From a bacterium (lineage in GTDB: Bacteria > Zhuqueibacterota > Zhuqueibacteria > Residuimicrobiales > Oceaniaggregativiventaceae): a DNA stretch of 64,000 nucleotides. Within the stretch, counting starts at the first letter, position 1. The number at the start of each line of letters is the position of its first letter. Location: the NCBI GenBank assembly GCA_029565675.1, contig JAKQNP010000052.1, forward strand, positions 62,001 to 126,000. The letters run 5' to 3'. Under the pieces are notes generated by a model that was given only the letters and a program-made list of their open reading frames with translations, did no database searches and had not been told where the DNA came from. The position numbers and the translations under genes are program-made. Of this stretch, positions 1 through 8,103 are shown in pieces.

Positions 1-582
1 CGACTCGGACAATTTCAGCTCATCGGCGTGTTTGGCGAAATAGGTCTGTGCCGCCAGCTCCACTCCATAAATGCCGGAACTGAAATCGATTTGGTTGACA
101 TACGCTTCGAGGATTTCCTCTTTGCTGAATTGGCGTTCGATCTGAAAAGAAATAAAGATTTCCTTGAATTTGCGCGACCACACGCGATCAAAGGTAAAAA
201 AGAGGTTTTTTGCCAGCTGCTGGGAAATGGTGCTCCCTCCTTCGCTCACCTTGCCGCTAAAGAGATTGCTGACCATGGCGCGGAGAAAAGCCCGTTTGCT
301 GAATCCATGATGGCTAAAAAAATGGTTGTCCTCAAGGGCAATGATCGCATCGAGCAGGTGGGGTGAAATATCCTCGATCTGTACCACCTGCCGGTTGGCC
401 ATCACTTTGACAATCTGTTGGTCATCGGCATAGATGGTTGTCGGTGTGCGCAGGGCAATGGCATTGAGATCGCTTGGCAACTGCGGCAGCGAAAGCATAA
501 ACACCAACAAAACGATTGCAGCGATTGCGACAGCGATTATAATAAAGTTGCGCAGACGAAACATGCTTTTTGTCGCGGCCAT
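1..582 (-). CDS. Class A penicillin-binding protein, N-terminal part (GT51 transglycosylase), cut by window edge
   Basis: The 194 visible residues are the start of a bifunctional PBP1A-type protein that polymerises lipid II into glycan strands at the outer face of the inner membrane. A single N-terminal membrane segment (about residues 10-32) is followed by the GT51 domain. The catalytic-glutamate motif ALEDNHFFSHHG, the GGSTISQQLAKN motif and the EAYVNQIDF motif are all visible. The transpeptidase domain would lie beyond base 1. The ATG at 582 is preceded by AAAGGGCAG at good spacing and lies one base after the stop of the upstream gene, so the two are co-transcribed. Family assignment is strong; PBP1A against PBP1B/1C cannot be settled from this part. 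Confidence 0.93.
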   Translation of the reverse strand, partial: MAATKSMFRLRNFIIIAVAIAAIVLLVFMLSLPQLPSDLNAIALRTPTTIYADDQQIVKVMANRQVVQIEDISPHLLDAIIALEDNHFFSHHGFSKRAFLRAMVSNLFSGKVSEGGSTISQQLAKNLFFTFDRVWSRKFKEIFISFQIERQFSKEEILEAYVNQIDFSSGIYGVELAAQTYFAKHADELKLSES

Positions 583-583
583 A

Positions 584-1456
584 TCACTGCCCTTTCTCAA
601 TCGGCATCATCAGAGGAGCGGTCTCGCCCAAGGCGTTGAGTTTGGTGATCAGCGAAGAGACCGCTGCAGCATTGGCATCGATGATCACCGTTTTGAGCAC
701 ATCGGTGCGTTTGACTTCAAAGGCCAGTTCCACCCGGCCAAAATCGGCAACGCGGGAGATCGCCACCGCCTTCAGGTCATTGCCCCACTCGATCAATTGA
801 TAGAGATCGGGCAATAGAGCCTGTCGCTGTTTTGCAGACAACCGGTCAAAAGCGCGATAAAAAACCTGTGCAGGTACGATTCGGCCGGCGAAACGGTCAT
901 CGCTGACCAGGGTGGAAAAACCATACGATGACTCCGACACGCTGTAGAGTGAATCCACCGGGACATAGGTTTCATGCAGCAGCCGCTCGAATCCATCGAC
1001 AAACAACACGGCCAACTGATCGCCGTGCAAGGTGAAATTCACCCGTTGCCATTCGGGATTCCGAAAGAGTGAATAGAGCTTTTCAGCCCCCACCAGAGTT
1101 TGCGCCTCCTTCTGACCGAGGCGGCGATAAAACTGCAAAAATTCATCGCGTTGGATGGTTTGGCGCTGCCGCAACGACAGCACGCCGAGCAGATCCCCGA
1201 GATCGCGCAAAATCGTCCCTGTCGCACTGCTGTCGGCAGGCAGATCTTCCAGCAATTGGGATACCCGCTCTTCACCGCTCAGATCTTTGGCTTCTTCTTC
1301 CCATAACCTGCCGATTTGCGGTCGAAACCGGTTGGTCAAGCGCATGACTTCACCCATCCCGATTTCGATCCAGTCGAAAAAGCCCTCTAGAACGACCAGA
1401 AGCAGGAAAACAGCCAACAAACCAAGTATCTTTGCGGACAGATGTGGTTTTTTCAT
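584..1456 (-). CDS. Membrane-anchored protein of unknown function
   Basis: I do not recognise this 290-residue protein. It has a basic N-terminus (MKKPHLSAK) and one hydrophobic segment at about residues 8-25, then a soluble, helix-rich, charged region of about 260 residues, so it is probably anchored with its bulk in the periplasm. Longer in-frame starts exist upstream, but the ATG at 1456 directly precedes the Lys-Lys-hydrophobic segment typical of a signal anchor. It abuts the PBP gene and is likely in the same operon, so a role in cell-wall synthesis is possible but only inferred. Upstream lie a perfect palindrome and a hairpin that may control it. Confidence 0.75.
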   Translation of the reverse strand: MKKPHLSAKILGLLAVFLLLVVLEGFFDWIEIGMGEVMRLTNRFRPQIGRLWEEEAKDLSGEERVSQLLEDLPADSSATGTILRDLGDLLGVLSLRQRQTIQRDEFLQFYRRLGQKEAQTLVGAEKLYSLFRNPEWQRVNFTLHGDQLAVLFVDGFERLLHETYVPVDSLYSVSESSYGFSTLVSDDRFAGRIVPAQVFYRAFDRLSAKQRQALLPDLYQLIEWGNDLKAVAISRVADFGRVELAFEVKRTDVLKTVIIDANAAAVSSLITKLNALGETAPLMMPIEKGQ

Positions 1457-1533
1457 AATCGCAACCCTGCATTCAGAAGACACCACACAGTCAAATAGAA
1501 TCCCAACCACAAATGAGTCCGGCTGGTGGGCAC

Positions 1534-1549
1534 CAGGTCAATTGACCTG
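1534..1549. promoter_or_regulatory. Perfect 16-bp palindrome, candidate operator
   Basis: CAGGTCAATTGACCTG is its own reverse complement. It lies about 80 bases upstream of the start of the minus-strand membrane protein gene, a position that fits binding by a dimeric regulator. The regulator is unknown. Confidence 0.4.
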
Positions 1550-1565
1550 TTATTCAAGATCAGCA

Positions 1566-1589
1566 GTGTTCCGTCGTCAGACGGAACAC
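1566..1589. promoter_or_regulatory. Strong hairpin (10-bp stem, GTCA loop)
   Basis: GTGTTCCGTC and GACGGAACAC pair perfectly around a four-base loop. There is no clear T-tract on either side, so it may be an RNA structure, or a second operator beside the palindrome at 1534, rather than a simple terminator. Confidence 0.4.
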
Positions 1590-1675
1590 CTATCACCCAT
1601 TTCAATACTATCTAAAACCTGAACCGACCTTTGACTTGCATTGCAGTCAGATCGATACACAAGTCATTGATACAA

Positions 1676-1815
1676 CCCAGATTCGGTGTTAACCGAATCA
1701 AAAATCATTCAATCACTTATTCCTGATGTTGTTGCACAATTGGCAGTTTTCACCCTCTGTGTATCGCTATCAGATTGATTTTCTGTGAGAATCGGTGCTT
1801 CGCACCGAATACGGG
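1676..1815 (+). repeat. Dispersed intergenic repeat, copy 1
   Basis: About 140 bases sharing order and words with the copies at 15787, 15933 and 58793: a 5' GATTCGGTGTTAA element, CTTATTC, ATCAGATT, and a 3' hairpin CGGTGC-TTC-GCACCG. In this copy the 5' element is itself a stem-loop with an 8-bp perfect stem (1680-1687 with 1692-1699). The outer ends, CAGATTCGGTG and CACCGAATACGG, form imperfect terminal inverted repeats. Confidence 0.7.
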
Positions 1816-1961
1816 TACACGATGATTTGACTTTTTGTTGCGATCCAACGCGCAATTGATGAGCCAAACACTGACATCCCGATATAATAAAAGATTTTTC
1901 TGCATTAATACAAGCACAAAGCGCGGCGGCAGGCCCTGAACAAAAAGAATCTGGATGGCGA

Positions 1962-2618
1962 TCAAGCGATGTGGTCCGCCCGATAATCTCGAATCTGTGC
2001 ATATATTTCTTGCAGAACAGCCGGATCTTTTTCAAAATCAAAGCGGTCGGCGTCCACCGTGATGATGCGAAAATCTTGTTGCGCGCGGGCCATCCACTGC
2101 TCATACGCATTGTTGAGAACATGGAGGTATTCCGTGGTGATGGTCTTTTCATAATCTCGTCCGCGTTTGCGGATCCTGGTAATCAGGGTCCAAGTCGAAG
2201 CGCGCAGATAGATGATCAGATCGGGTTTGCGCAAATAGGATGTCATGGTGTCGAAAAGATCACGATAATTTTCGTAATCGCGATCGCTCATATAATGCTG
2301 TTCATGCAAGATTCGGGCAAAAATTTCTGCATCCTCATAGATGGTGCGATCCTGAACACAATCCTGATCAGCCTCGATAATGGCTTTTTGATCCATGAAT
2401 CGCCGCGACAGAAAATAGACCTGCAGATGAAAACTCCAGCGCTTCATGTCAGCGTAAAAATCTTCCAAATAGGGGTTGTTGATCACCCGTTCGAAATAGG
2501 CCTGCCACTGAAACTTTTCCGCGATGCGTTGGGTCAGAGTCGTTTTTCCCACGCCGATGTTGCCGGCAATCGCCATAAAAAAAGGTTTACCGGGTGTCTT
2601 TTCCCCTTGCAAGATCAT
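1962..2618 (-). CDS. Deoxynucleoside kinase (dGK/dAK/dCK family)
   Basis: The 218-residue protein phosphorylates deoxynucleosides to their 5'-monophosphates for nucleotide salvage in the cytoplasm. The P-loop GNIGVGKTT sits at about residues 18-26. It is followed by the substrate-pocket helix with YLEDFYAD and by the DRTIYEDAEIF motif, where the family has its catalytic DR(S/T). A lid-region IRKRGRDYEK supplies the arginines. Length and motif order match the bacterial deoxyguanosine/deoxyadenosine kinase family. Which base it prefers cannot be read from the sequence. It stands alone between a repeat-containing gap and a radical SAM gene on the same strand. Confidence 0.92.
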   Translation of the reverse strand: MILQGEKTPGKPFFMAIAGNIGVGKTTLTQRIAEKFQWQAYFERVINNPYLEDFYADMKRWSFHLQVYFLSRRFMDQKAIIEADQDCVQDRTIYEDAEIFARILHEQHYMSDRDYENYRDLFDTMTSYLRKPDLIIYLRASTWTLITRIRKRGRDYEKTITTEYLHVLNNAYEQWMARAQQDFRIITVDADRFDFEKDPAVLQEIYAQIRDYRADHIA

Positions 2619-2751
2619 GACATCTCCTGTGCATCGCGAATGAACTCTGACTCAAATAGCCCGCAAGGCCGTCTCTGCGTTGTCCCGCCAAACCCAGAAC
2701 CCGGCAGTTGGCCAAATCAAAAAGTACCGATAGCGCTGGCAGGCGGAACGA

Positions 2752-4110
2752 TTAAATGCTCTGATTGAGAGTCTTGATCCAGAGCAGCAATTCCTGACAA
2801 AATTCGTAACCATACAGCGATCGCCAAAGCGGAAAAAGCGAAGAGTTGCTCAGCAACGGATCCCGATGGTCCTCCCATTCCTGCTTTGCGACAGCCAAAG
2901 ACCAGGAGCGGGTTCCGGGGATCGGTGAAAACGAGGCGGCACAGATCCGTGCTCCCAGCTCGTGCACCAGCAAACAACTCTCTCGCACTTCTTCCGGCGA
3001 CTGCTCCGGCAAGCCAAATAGGACATATACTCCCAGCTTGTCACGCTGATATCCGGCTTTTTGCAGAAGGTGCAAAGCCGCCTCCAGATCGTGTGGAGTG
3101 ACCTTGCCGGAGATATCCGCCTGACGTTCGGGTCGTGAGGACTCGAAGCTGAGCCTGATCGTATCGGCCCGGGCAGCAAACAGCAAATCCGCCAACTCGC
3201 GGTCGATTTGACGCGGCTGGATGCCGTTGGGCAGATGCAGGTGCACGGGCAGACGATCATTGATGATCCGTCGCAGGATCGGTTTGATCGACTGCTCGCG
3301 ATGCACGAGCAAAGCGTCGTCGTAAAAGGCGGCATGGCGTATTCCGGCGTTTTGCACCCAATGAGTCAGCTCTTCGACGACCGATTCCGGATGTCGTTGG
3401 CGGAACTTTTGCACCAACAGATGCGACGCGCAAAAACTGCATGAATAGGGACAGCCACGGCTGGTTTCGATCGCTATCGAATCGAGCTGCGGATAGAGAT
3501 CGTACGCCGGAAACGGCAAGGCCGCGAATTCAGGAGCCGGCTGCACATTGCTGCCGAACAACCGGCCAACGATTGCCGGCAGTTGGGGTTCCGCTTCGCC
3601 TTTAACCAGAAGATCCGGCTGCACCTGTTGGCAGGCGTGTTCCGGCAAGAGTGTTGCATAGACGCCACCGAGAACGATTGGACTGGTCGGGAAAAAACGG
3701 CGCAACAGCTGCGCCATCTCCGCTACCGCCGGGTACCAATAGGTCATCATGGAAGTGAGAAAAATCGCATCCGGTGGTTCGATCTCTGCCAGGAGCTTCT
3801 CAACGATTTCCACCGGCAAGCCATAACGGCTGTAATGGCGAGGCACATCTTGCAGACAGGCCGGTTTTTGCGCGATTTGGCGGATGAATTTGCCGCTGCC
3901 ATCGGGATGATCTGCGGGTTGACAGCCCTGCCAAGCGTCGAGAGCCGGATGACGTCGATCGAGACAATCGAGCAGATCGACCGCAATGCCCCACTCGCGC
4001 AGGAGAGAACCGATTCGCAGCAAACCCAACGGCTTGATCCAAAAATCGTATGCAGCAAAATCGATGATCCATGGATTGACCAGCAGAATCCGCCTGGTGC
4101 GGGATATCAT
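2752..4110 (-). CDS. B12-binding radical SAM protein
   Basis: This 452-residue protein has an N-terminal cobalamin-binding-like domain (about residues 8-170, beginning RILLVNPW and containing IFLTSMMTYWYP and VLGGVYATLLPEHA). A radical SAM core starts near residue 200 with the 4Fe-4S motif CPYSCSFC. The family uses S-adenosylmethionine and a cobalamin to methylate or rearrange unreactive carbons, but the substrate here is unknown. Its ATG overlaps the stop of the receiver-SpoIIE phosphatase gene (ATGA at 4107-4110), so the two are translationally coupled. That link between a signalling phosphatase and a B12 radical SAM enzyme is unexpected. Confidence 0.9.
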   Translation of the reverse strand: MISRTRRILLVNPWIIDFAAYDFWIKPLGLLRIGSLLREWGIAVDLLDCLDRRHPALDAWQGCQPADHPDGSGKFIRQIAQKPACLQDVPRHYSRYGLPVEIVEKLLAEIEPPDAIFLTSMMTYWYPAVAEMAQLLRRFFPTSPIVLGGVYATLLPEHACQQVQPDLLVKGEAEPQLPAIVGRLFGSNVQPAPEFAALPFPAYDLYPQLDSIAIETSRGCPYSCSFCASHLLVQKFRQRHPESVVEELTHWVQNAGIRHAAFYDDALLVHREQSIKPILRRIINDRLPVHLHLPNGIQPRQIDRELADLLFAARADTIRLSFESSRPERQADISGKVTPHDLEAALHLLQKAGYQRDKLGVYVLFGLPEQSPEEVRESCLLVHELGARICAASFSPIPGTRSWSLAVAKQEWEDHRDPLLSNSSLFPLWRSLYGYEFCQELLLWIKTLNQSI

Positions 4111-5288
4111 GGCCCTGTAAACTCCGCTGCAAGGAACAGGACATCATCGCGCAGCTTTTCATCGCTGAAAGATTTTAGTTCTTGCACCAAATGATCGGTA
4201 AAATCATTCAGCACCAGATGAGCCGAGCGATTAACGATTTTCTTCAGCCCGGAAATCCCCAATGGTTTTTCTTGTCGATTTTCGGCTTCTATGGCGCCGT
4301 CGGTATAGAGCAACAAGCGATCACCGTCATGGATGGTCATCTTGAGTTGTTGTGGATTGTCCATGACCGGTTCGAAACCGACGATCATATTCTGCGAGGC
4401 CAATTCGACGATCTCGCGGGTCGCTTTTTTCCACAGCAAAGCCGGCGGATGAGCGCTGCCGGCGAAGAGGAGCTCTTTGCGGGCGGCGTCGACGGACACC
4501 ACCTGTGCGGTTAAAAAAAGACCGGTTTGGGAAAAGGAATCAAAAAAGAAGCGGTTGAGTTTTTGCAGGATCTCAGCCGGCTGGAAATCCTCGCGCATCA
4601 ATTTTCTGCCTTCGCTGCAGACGCGATTCACCAAAAGTGCGGCAGAAACGCCGTGCCCCGTGACATCGATGATCGAAAAATTAACCCGACCGTCCTTGTG
4701 GGCGGCAATATCGGCAAAATCTCCGCCCAAACCGATCATGGGCAGATAGCGCACATTGGCAGCCAGGCCGGGCGCGGCAAAGGCTTCGGGAACCAGTGAT
4801 TCTTGCACCCGTTTGGCCAGGGCCAGATCTTGATTCAACATCTGGTGATACCGATCGAGCCGGATCTTTTGCTCTTCCAACTGCCGCCCCAACTCGCGGC
4901 GTTCCAGGGCATTGCGCACCTTGAGCAAAATCGATTCGGAATGGACCGGCTTGGTCAAATAGTCGAATGCGCCTTTTTTCATGGCGTCAACAGCGCTCTG
5001 GATACTGCCAAAGCCCGTAAAAATCAAAACCTGTGTGTGTTTGTCGATTTGTTTGGCCGCTTCGAGCACCTGCATGCCACCGATTTCAACCATATGGAGA
5101 TCAGAGATGACCAGATCATAAGCTTTTCTTCGCAAAAGGCCAAGAGCGGTCTCACCATTTTCGGCTTCATCGACTTGATAGGATTCCCGTTGAAATAGCT
5201 GCCGCAAAAAGCGGCGGACGTTTCCATCGTCATCGACAACGAGAATTTTTGCAGAACCAGGGATTTCTGTGGGTTCCATCGAAGGCAT
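4107..5288 (-). CDS. Response regulator with PP2C-type (SpoIIE/RsbU) phosphatase output
   Basis: The protein has 393 residues from the chosen start. An N-terminal receiver domain (about 10-130) shows the acidic pair in LVVDDDGN, the phospho-accepting Asp in LVISDLHM and the conserved Lys in YLTKPV. A linker helix leads to a SpoIIE domain (about 180-390) with the metal motifs GGDFAD, DVTGHG, YTDGAIEA and RDDVLF. Such proteins dephosphorylate STAS antagonists when the receiver is phosphorylated, so this one probably acts on the STAS protein encoded upstream at 7643. A longer frame runs to 5390, but its first 34 residues look non-coding and I use the ATG at 5288. The stop overlaps the next start by ATGA. 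Confidence 0.92.
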   Translation of the reverse strand: MPSMEPTEIPGSAKILVVDDDGNVRRFLRQLFQRESYQVDEAENGETALGLLRRKAYDLVISDLHMVEIGGMQVLEAAKQIDKHTQVLIFTGFGSIQSAVDAMKKGAFDYLTKPVHSESILLKVRNALERRELGRQLEEQKIRLDRYHQMLNQDLALAKRVQESLVPEAFAAPGLAANVRYLPMIGLGGDFADIAAHKDGRVNFSIIDVTGHGVSAALLVNRVCSEGRKLMREDFQPAEILQKLNRFFFDSFSQTGLFLTAQVVSVDAARKELLFAGSAHPPALLWKKATREIVELASQNMIVGFEPVMDNPQQLKMTIHDGDRLLLYTDGAIEAENRQEKPLGISGLKKIVNRSAHLVLNDFTDHLVQELKSFSDEKLRDDVLFLAAEFTGP

Positions 5289-5397
5289 AGTTCTCTGGGC
5301 CGGCTTGTTGCCGCGGAAGTGATTCGGATTGTCCTTGACCCATCGCGCGCCATCAAGACAGGAGCATGAAAATGGGCACGAAAGACTCAAGATGATT

Positions 5398-7158
5398 TCA
5401 CACGAGGCGCACGCCGAGTACCGTCAAGTCGTCGGGCAAAATCTCCGATTCGGCAAATTCGCGAACCCGTTTGAGCAGCTGATCGACGATTTCCTGAATC
5501 GGGCGATCGCGGTTGCCGACAAGAAAATCGCGAACTCCCTGTTCGCCGAATTCTTCATCGCGCGGATTGCGAATTTCGGTTACGCCATCGGTAAACATAA
5601 GAATTAAATCGCCTTTTTGCAAAGAAATTGTTTCTGCGCGGTAGGTTATACCCGGTAGGATGCCCAGAATCAAACCGCCTTGGTCGAGGCAGTGCATCGT
5701 CCGGTTGCGGTGCAGCAGGATGGGCGGGTTGTGGCCGGCATTGACATAGGTGGCTTGTTTTCGGTCAGGATCTATCTCAATATAAAACAGTGTGATAAAC
5801 TTATCGTCGCTGGTCCGAGAGTGGATAAGGTTGTTGATTTGGGAGATCATTTCGTCGGGATGGCGATGGATATGGATCAGGCTGTGGATGCTGGCCTGGA
5901 TAATGGCCATGATGAGCGAAGCTCCGACCCCTTTGCCGGAGACATCGGCGACCACACAAGCGACCCGGTTGCCTGTCAGCGGAATCCAGTCAAAATAATC
6001 GCCGCCGACCTGGCGCGACGGGATATTCAAACCCGCGATCTGCACCCCGGGGATTTCCGGACTCTTGGTGGGCAGCAGGCGTTGCTGAATGTCATGCGCC
6101 AGCAAAAGCTCATCCTCGATTTTCTGTTTTTCCAATGCCTCCTTGAACAGGCGCGCATTTTCCAAAGATATCATGGCGCGATTGGCAAGGGTAAAGAGGA
6201 ATTCGATTTCATCGGCATCGAAGGGTTGGCGATTGATCTTTTGGCCAAGCAGCAAGACGCCGCGGAATTCCGCTTGAATTCGCATCGGAATGGCCAGATC
6301 CACTCCCCAGGCGGCAAGCGACTGCAAGAGATCGTCGGGCGCGACACCATTGACCAGCAGCGGGTGCAGCTGAGAGGAAAGGCGTTCTTCCAGGGCACGG
6401 TTGCCCGGCTCGGCCAAATCCATCGTCGCGATCTGGGTGCCGCGAGTCGCAACCATCTGCAAAACACCGTCCCGCTTGATCAACACCAAACAGCGATAGA
6501 TCTCCATCTCCCCCATGACGGCATCGCTGAGCATGGCGATAATTTTTTCCTCATCCAGAGTGGAATTCAGCTCCTTGCCGATGGCAAACAGAGTGTTGAG
6601 CTCTTTGATTTTTCTGTCCAGTTGTCGATTCACGGTTTGGAGTTTTTTATACATCCACGCATTTTGCATGGCAGTGGCGGCGATATTGGAAAGCGAGGCG
6701 AGGTATTCGAATTCACTGTTGGTAAAAGATTGATTGCCGATTTTTTCGCCGAGGCCGATAAGTCCGATCAGTTGATCCTGATTATGAATGGGGAGAAGCA
6801 GGGCAATTCTTTGGTTTTGGACAAACGACTTCAATTCCCCCTCGCGGTCGGGGATATCGTCGGTCAACAGCGGCCGCTGCAGATCGTCGTTTGCCAAAAG
6901 GCGCATGTGCAGAAACTCCCGCGAAAGGCCTTTGACGATGATCACCTCAAATTGGTCGTCGTCTTGTCGGACCATGACAAAACCGCGGCTGATCATCATG
7001 CGGCCCATGAGGGTGAGCAAAAGATTGTTGAGGATGGAATGCATTTGCAGAGATGAATTCAAGATGCGACTCATCTCGAAAAGCGATTGCAGCTCGAGCA
7101 GTCGCTGCTCCAGCTCTTTCTGAACGCCTGTTCCGGGCGAATTCCTTTGGCGGTTCAT
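5398..7158 (-). CDS. GAF-GAF-SpoIIE serine phosphatase
   Basis: This 586-residue cytoplasmic protein has an N-terminal helix, two GAF-like sensor domains (about 25-170 and 185-345), a coiled linker (KIEDELLLAHDIQQRLLP), and a C-terminal PP2C/SpoIIE domain. The phosphatase motifs are GGDYFD, VVADVSGKG, MFTDGVTEIRN and LPDDLTVL. The HDIQQRLLP linker is the signal helix typical of RsbU-type phosphatases. It presumably dephosphorylates the STAS protein in response to a GAF-bound ligand. The ATG overlaps the stop of the RsbW-like kinase gene (ATGA), which ties phosphatase and kinase synthesis together. Confidence 0.93.
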   Translation of the reverse strand: MNRQRNSPGTGVQKELEQRLLELQSLFEMSRILNSSLQMHSILNNLLLTLMGRMMISRGFVMVRQDDDQFEVIIVKGLSREFLHMRLLANDDLQRPLLTDDIPDREGELKSFVQNQRIALLLPIHNQDQLIGLIGLGEKIGNQSFTNSEFEYLASLSNIAATAMQNAWMYKKLQTVNRQLDRKIKELNTLFAIGKELNSTLDEEKIIAMLSDAVMGEMEIYRCLVLIKRDGVLQMVATRGTQIATMDLAEPGNRALEERLSSQLHPLLVNGVAPDDLLQSLAAWGVDLAIPMRIQAEFRGVLLLGQKINRQPFDADEIEFLFTLANRAMISLENARLFKEALEKQKIEDELLLAHDIQQRLLPTKSPEIPGVQIAGLNIPSRQVGGDYFDWIPLTGNRVACVVADVSGKGVGASLIMAIIQASIHSLIHIHRHPDEMISQINNLIHSRTSDDKFITLFYIEIDPDRKQATYVNAGHNPPILLHRNRTMHCLDQGGLILGILPGITYRAETISLQKGDLILMFTDGVTEIRNPRDEEFGEQGVRDFLVGNRDRPIQEIVDQLLKRVREFAESEILPDDLTVLGVRLV

Positions 7159-7640
7159 TTCATCTGATTTTCTGATTTGATCGCGCGAGAATTTTTTTGA
7201 TCAATAAAGTACTTGACCATTTTGACCTGATTGCGGACGCCGGGTTTGATATCGTAATCGACTTCATCCATCAGCGTGCGCATAAGGAAAATGCCGAGGC
7301 CGCCGACGCGCAATTCGGCCAGGTATTGCTTCATATTGGGTATCTTGATCTTATCCGGTTGAAATCCTTTGCCATGGTCGGTAACCATAACCGTAAATTT
7401 TTGATAGTCGAGTTTGATCAGCACATCCAGGGTCTGATCTTGTCCTGGCTCGTAGGCATGTTTGATCACATTGGTGCATGCTTCATCGGTCGCCAGTTCG
7501 ATCTTGCCGATATCATCTTCAGAAAATCCCACCTTTTTGGCTACCAGGCCGACAAAATGGCGGATCAATTCCAGATTTTCGGTTTGGCTGGGGATGCGCA
7601 ATTTATATTCTCTTTTGCTTTTCACGTCGTCACTTCTCAC
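7155..7640 (-). CDS. RsbW-like anti-sigma-type serine kinase (HATPase_c)
   Basis: The 161-residue protein is a GHKL ATPase of the RsbW/SpoIIAB class. It shows the N-box ELATDEACTNVIKHAY, the G1 motif VTDHGKGF and the G2 motif GGLGIFLM, so ATP binding and Ser-kinase activity should be intact. In known systems such a kinase holds a sigma factor or other target and releases it when an unphosphorylated STAS protein binds. The start is a GTG at 7640 with AGGA about ten bases upstream, two bases past the stop of the STAS gene. No sigma factor gene is in the window, so its target is unknown. Confidence 0.93.
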   Translation of the reverse strand: MRSDDVKSKREYKLRIPSQTENLELIRHFVGLVAKKVGFSEDDIGKIELATDEACTNVIKHAYEPGQDQTLDVLIKLDYQKFTVMVTDHGKGFQPDKIKIPNMKQYLAELRVGGLGIFLMRTLMDEVDYDIKPGVRNQVKMVKYFIDQKNSRAIKSENQMK

Positions 7641-7642
7641 TT

Positions 7643-8023
7643 TTAGTTATCCTGCCTGTCAACCCGACCTTGTGATGATTGAACGAACTTTGCCCGAGCC
7701 ATTTCTTCATCGGTGACAATATCATACAAAGTTGGAAAGCCGAGAAGATCGAACACGCGATAGATCTTGTCATTCATCCGGCACATTTTGATATCGCCGT
7801 TGTTTTCGCGGACTTGCTCGATATAGCCCATAAAAACCCCAAGGCCGGCGCTGCTGATGTAGCCTAGTTCAGCGAAATCGACCAGAATTCGATAACGCCC
7901 TTCCTCCAGCAGTTTTTCGATCTCTCTTTCCAGCATCGGTGCCGTATGGGCGTCAAGAAAACCGGCAATACGAAGGGTGGTCACCTTGTCGTCATCGTTG
8001 CGTATGACCTGAAAATTGTTCAT
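7643..8023 (-). CDS. STAS-domain anti-sigma factor antagonist (RsbV-like)
   Basis: A single STAS domain in 126 residues. The phosphorylatable serine lies in the conserved loop YISSAGLGVF, after the strand RILVDFAEL. The last 15-20 residues (including EEMARAKFVQSS) extend past the usual fold. In the partner-switching scheme the unphosphorylated form binds the RsbW-like kinase encoded immediately downstream, and the nearby SpoIIE phosphatases regenerate that form. The ATG at 8023 has GGAGG seven bases upstream, one of the best ribosome sites in the region. Confidence 0.94.
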   Translation of the reverse strand: MNNFQVIRNDDDKVTTLRIAGFLDAHTAPMLEREIEKLLEEGRYRILVDFAELGYISSAGLGVFMGYIEQVRENNGDIKMCRMNDKIYRVFDLLGFPTLYDIVTDEEMARAKFVQSSQGRVDRQDN

Positions 8024-8103
8024 CCATTAACCTCCATTGCGATGGAACCGACAAATATCCTCTGCGGCAATCAGATAACTCTTACCTGAAAATGCGAGGG
8101 CAA

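Larger units (their letters stand above)
1457..1961. other. Intergenic region with palindrome, hairpin and one repeat copy
   Basis: This 505-base gap between the unknown membrane protein and the deoxynucleoside kinase holds no convincing gene. It contains a 16-bp palindrome (1534-1549), a hairpin (1566-1589) and one copy of the dispersed repeat (1676-1815). Short frames inside it have no recognisable similarity and overlap the repeat. Confidence 0.7.

Noticed and set aside
5680-7056. Long plus-strand open frame of 458 codons
   Set aside because: It is antisense to the GAF-GAF-SpoIIE gene, which has clear domain motifs on the other strand; the plus-strand translation has no recognisable domain.
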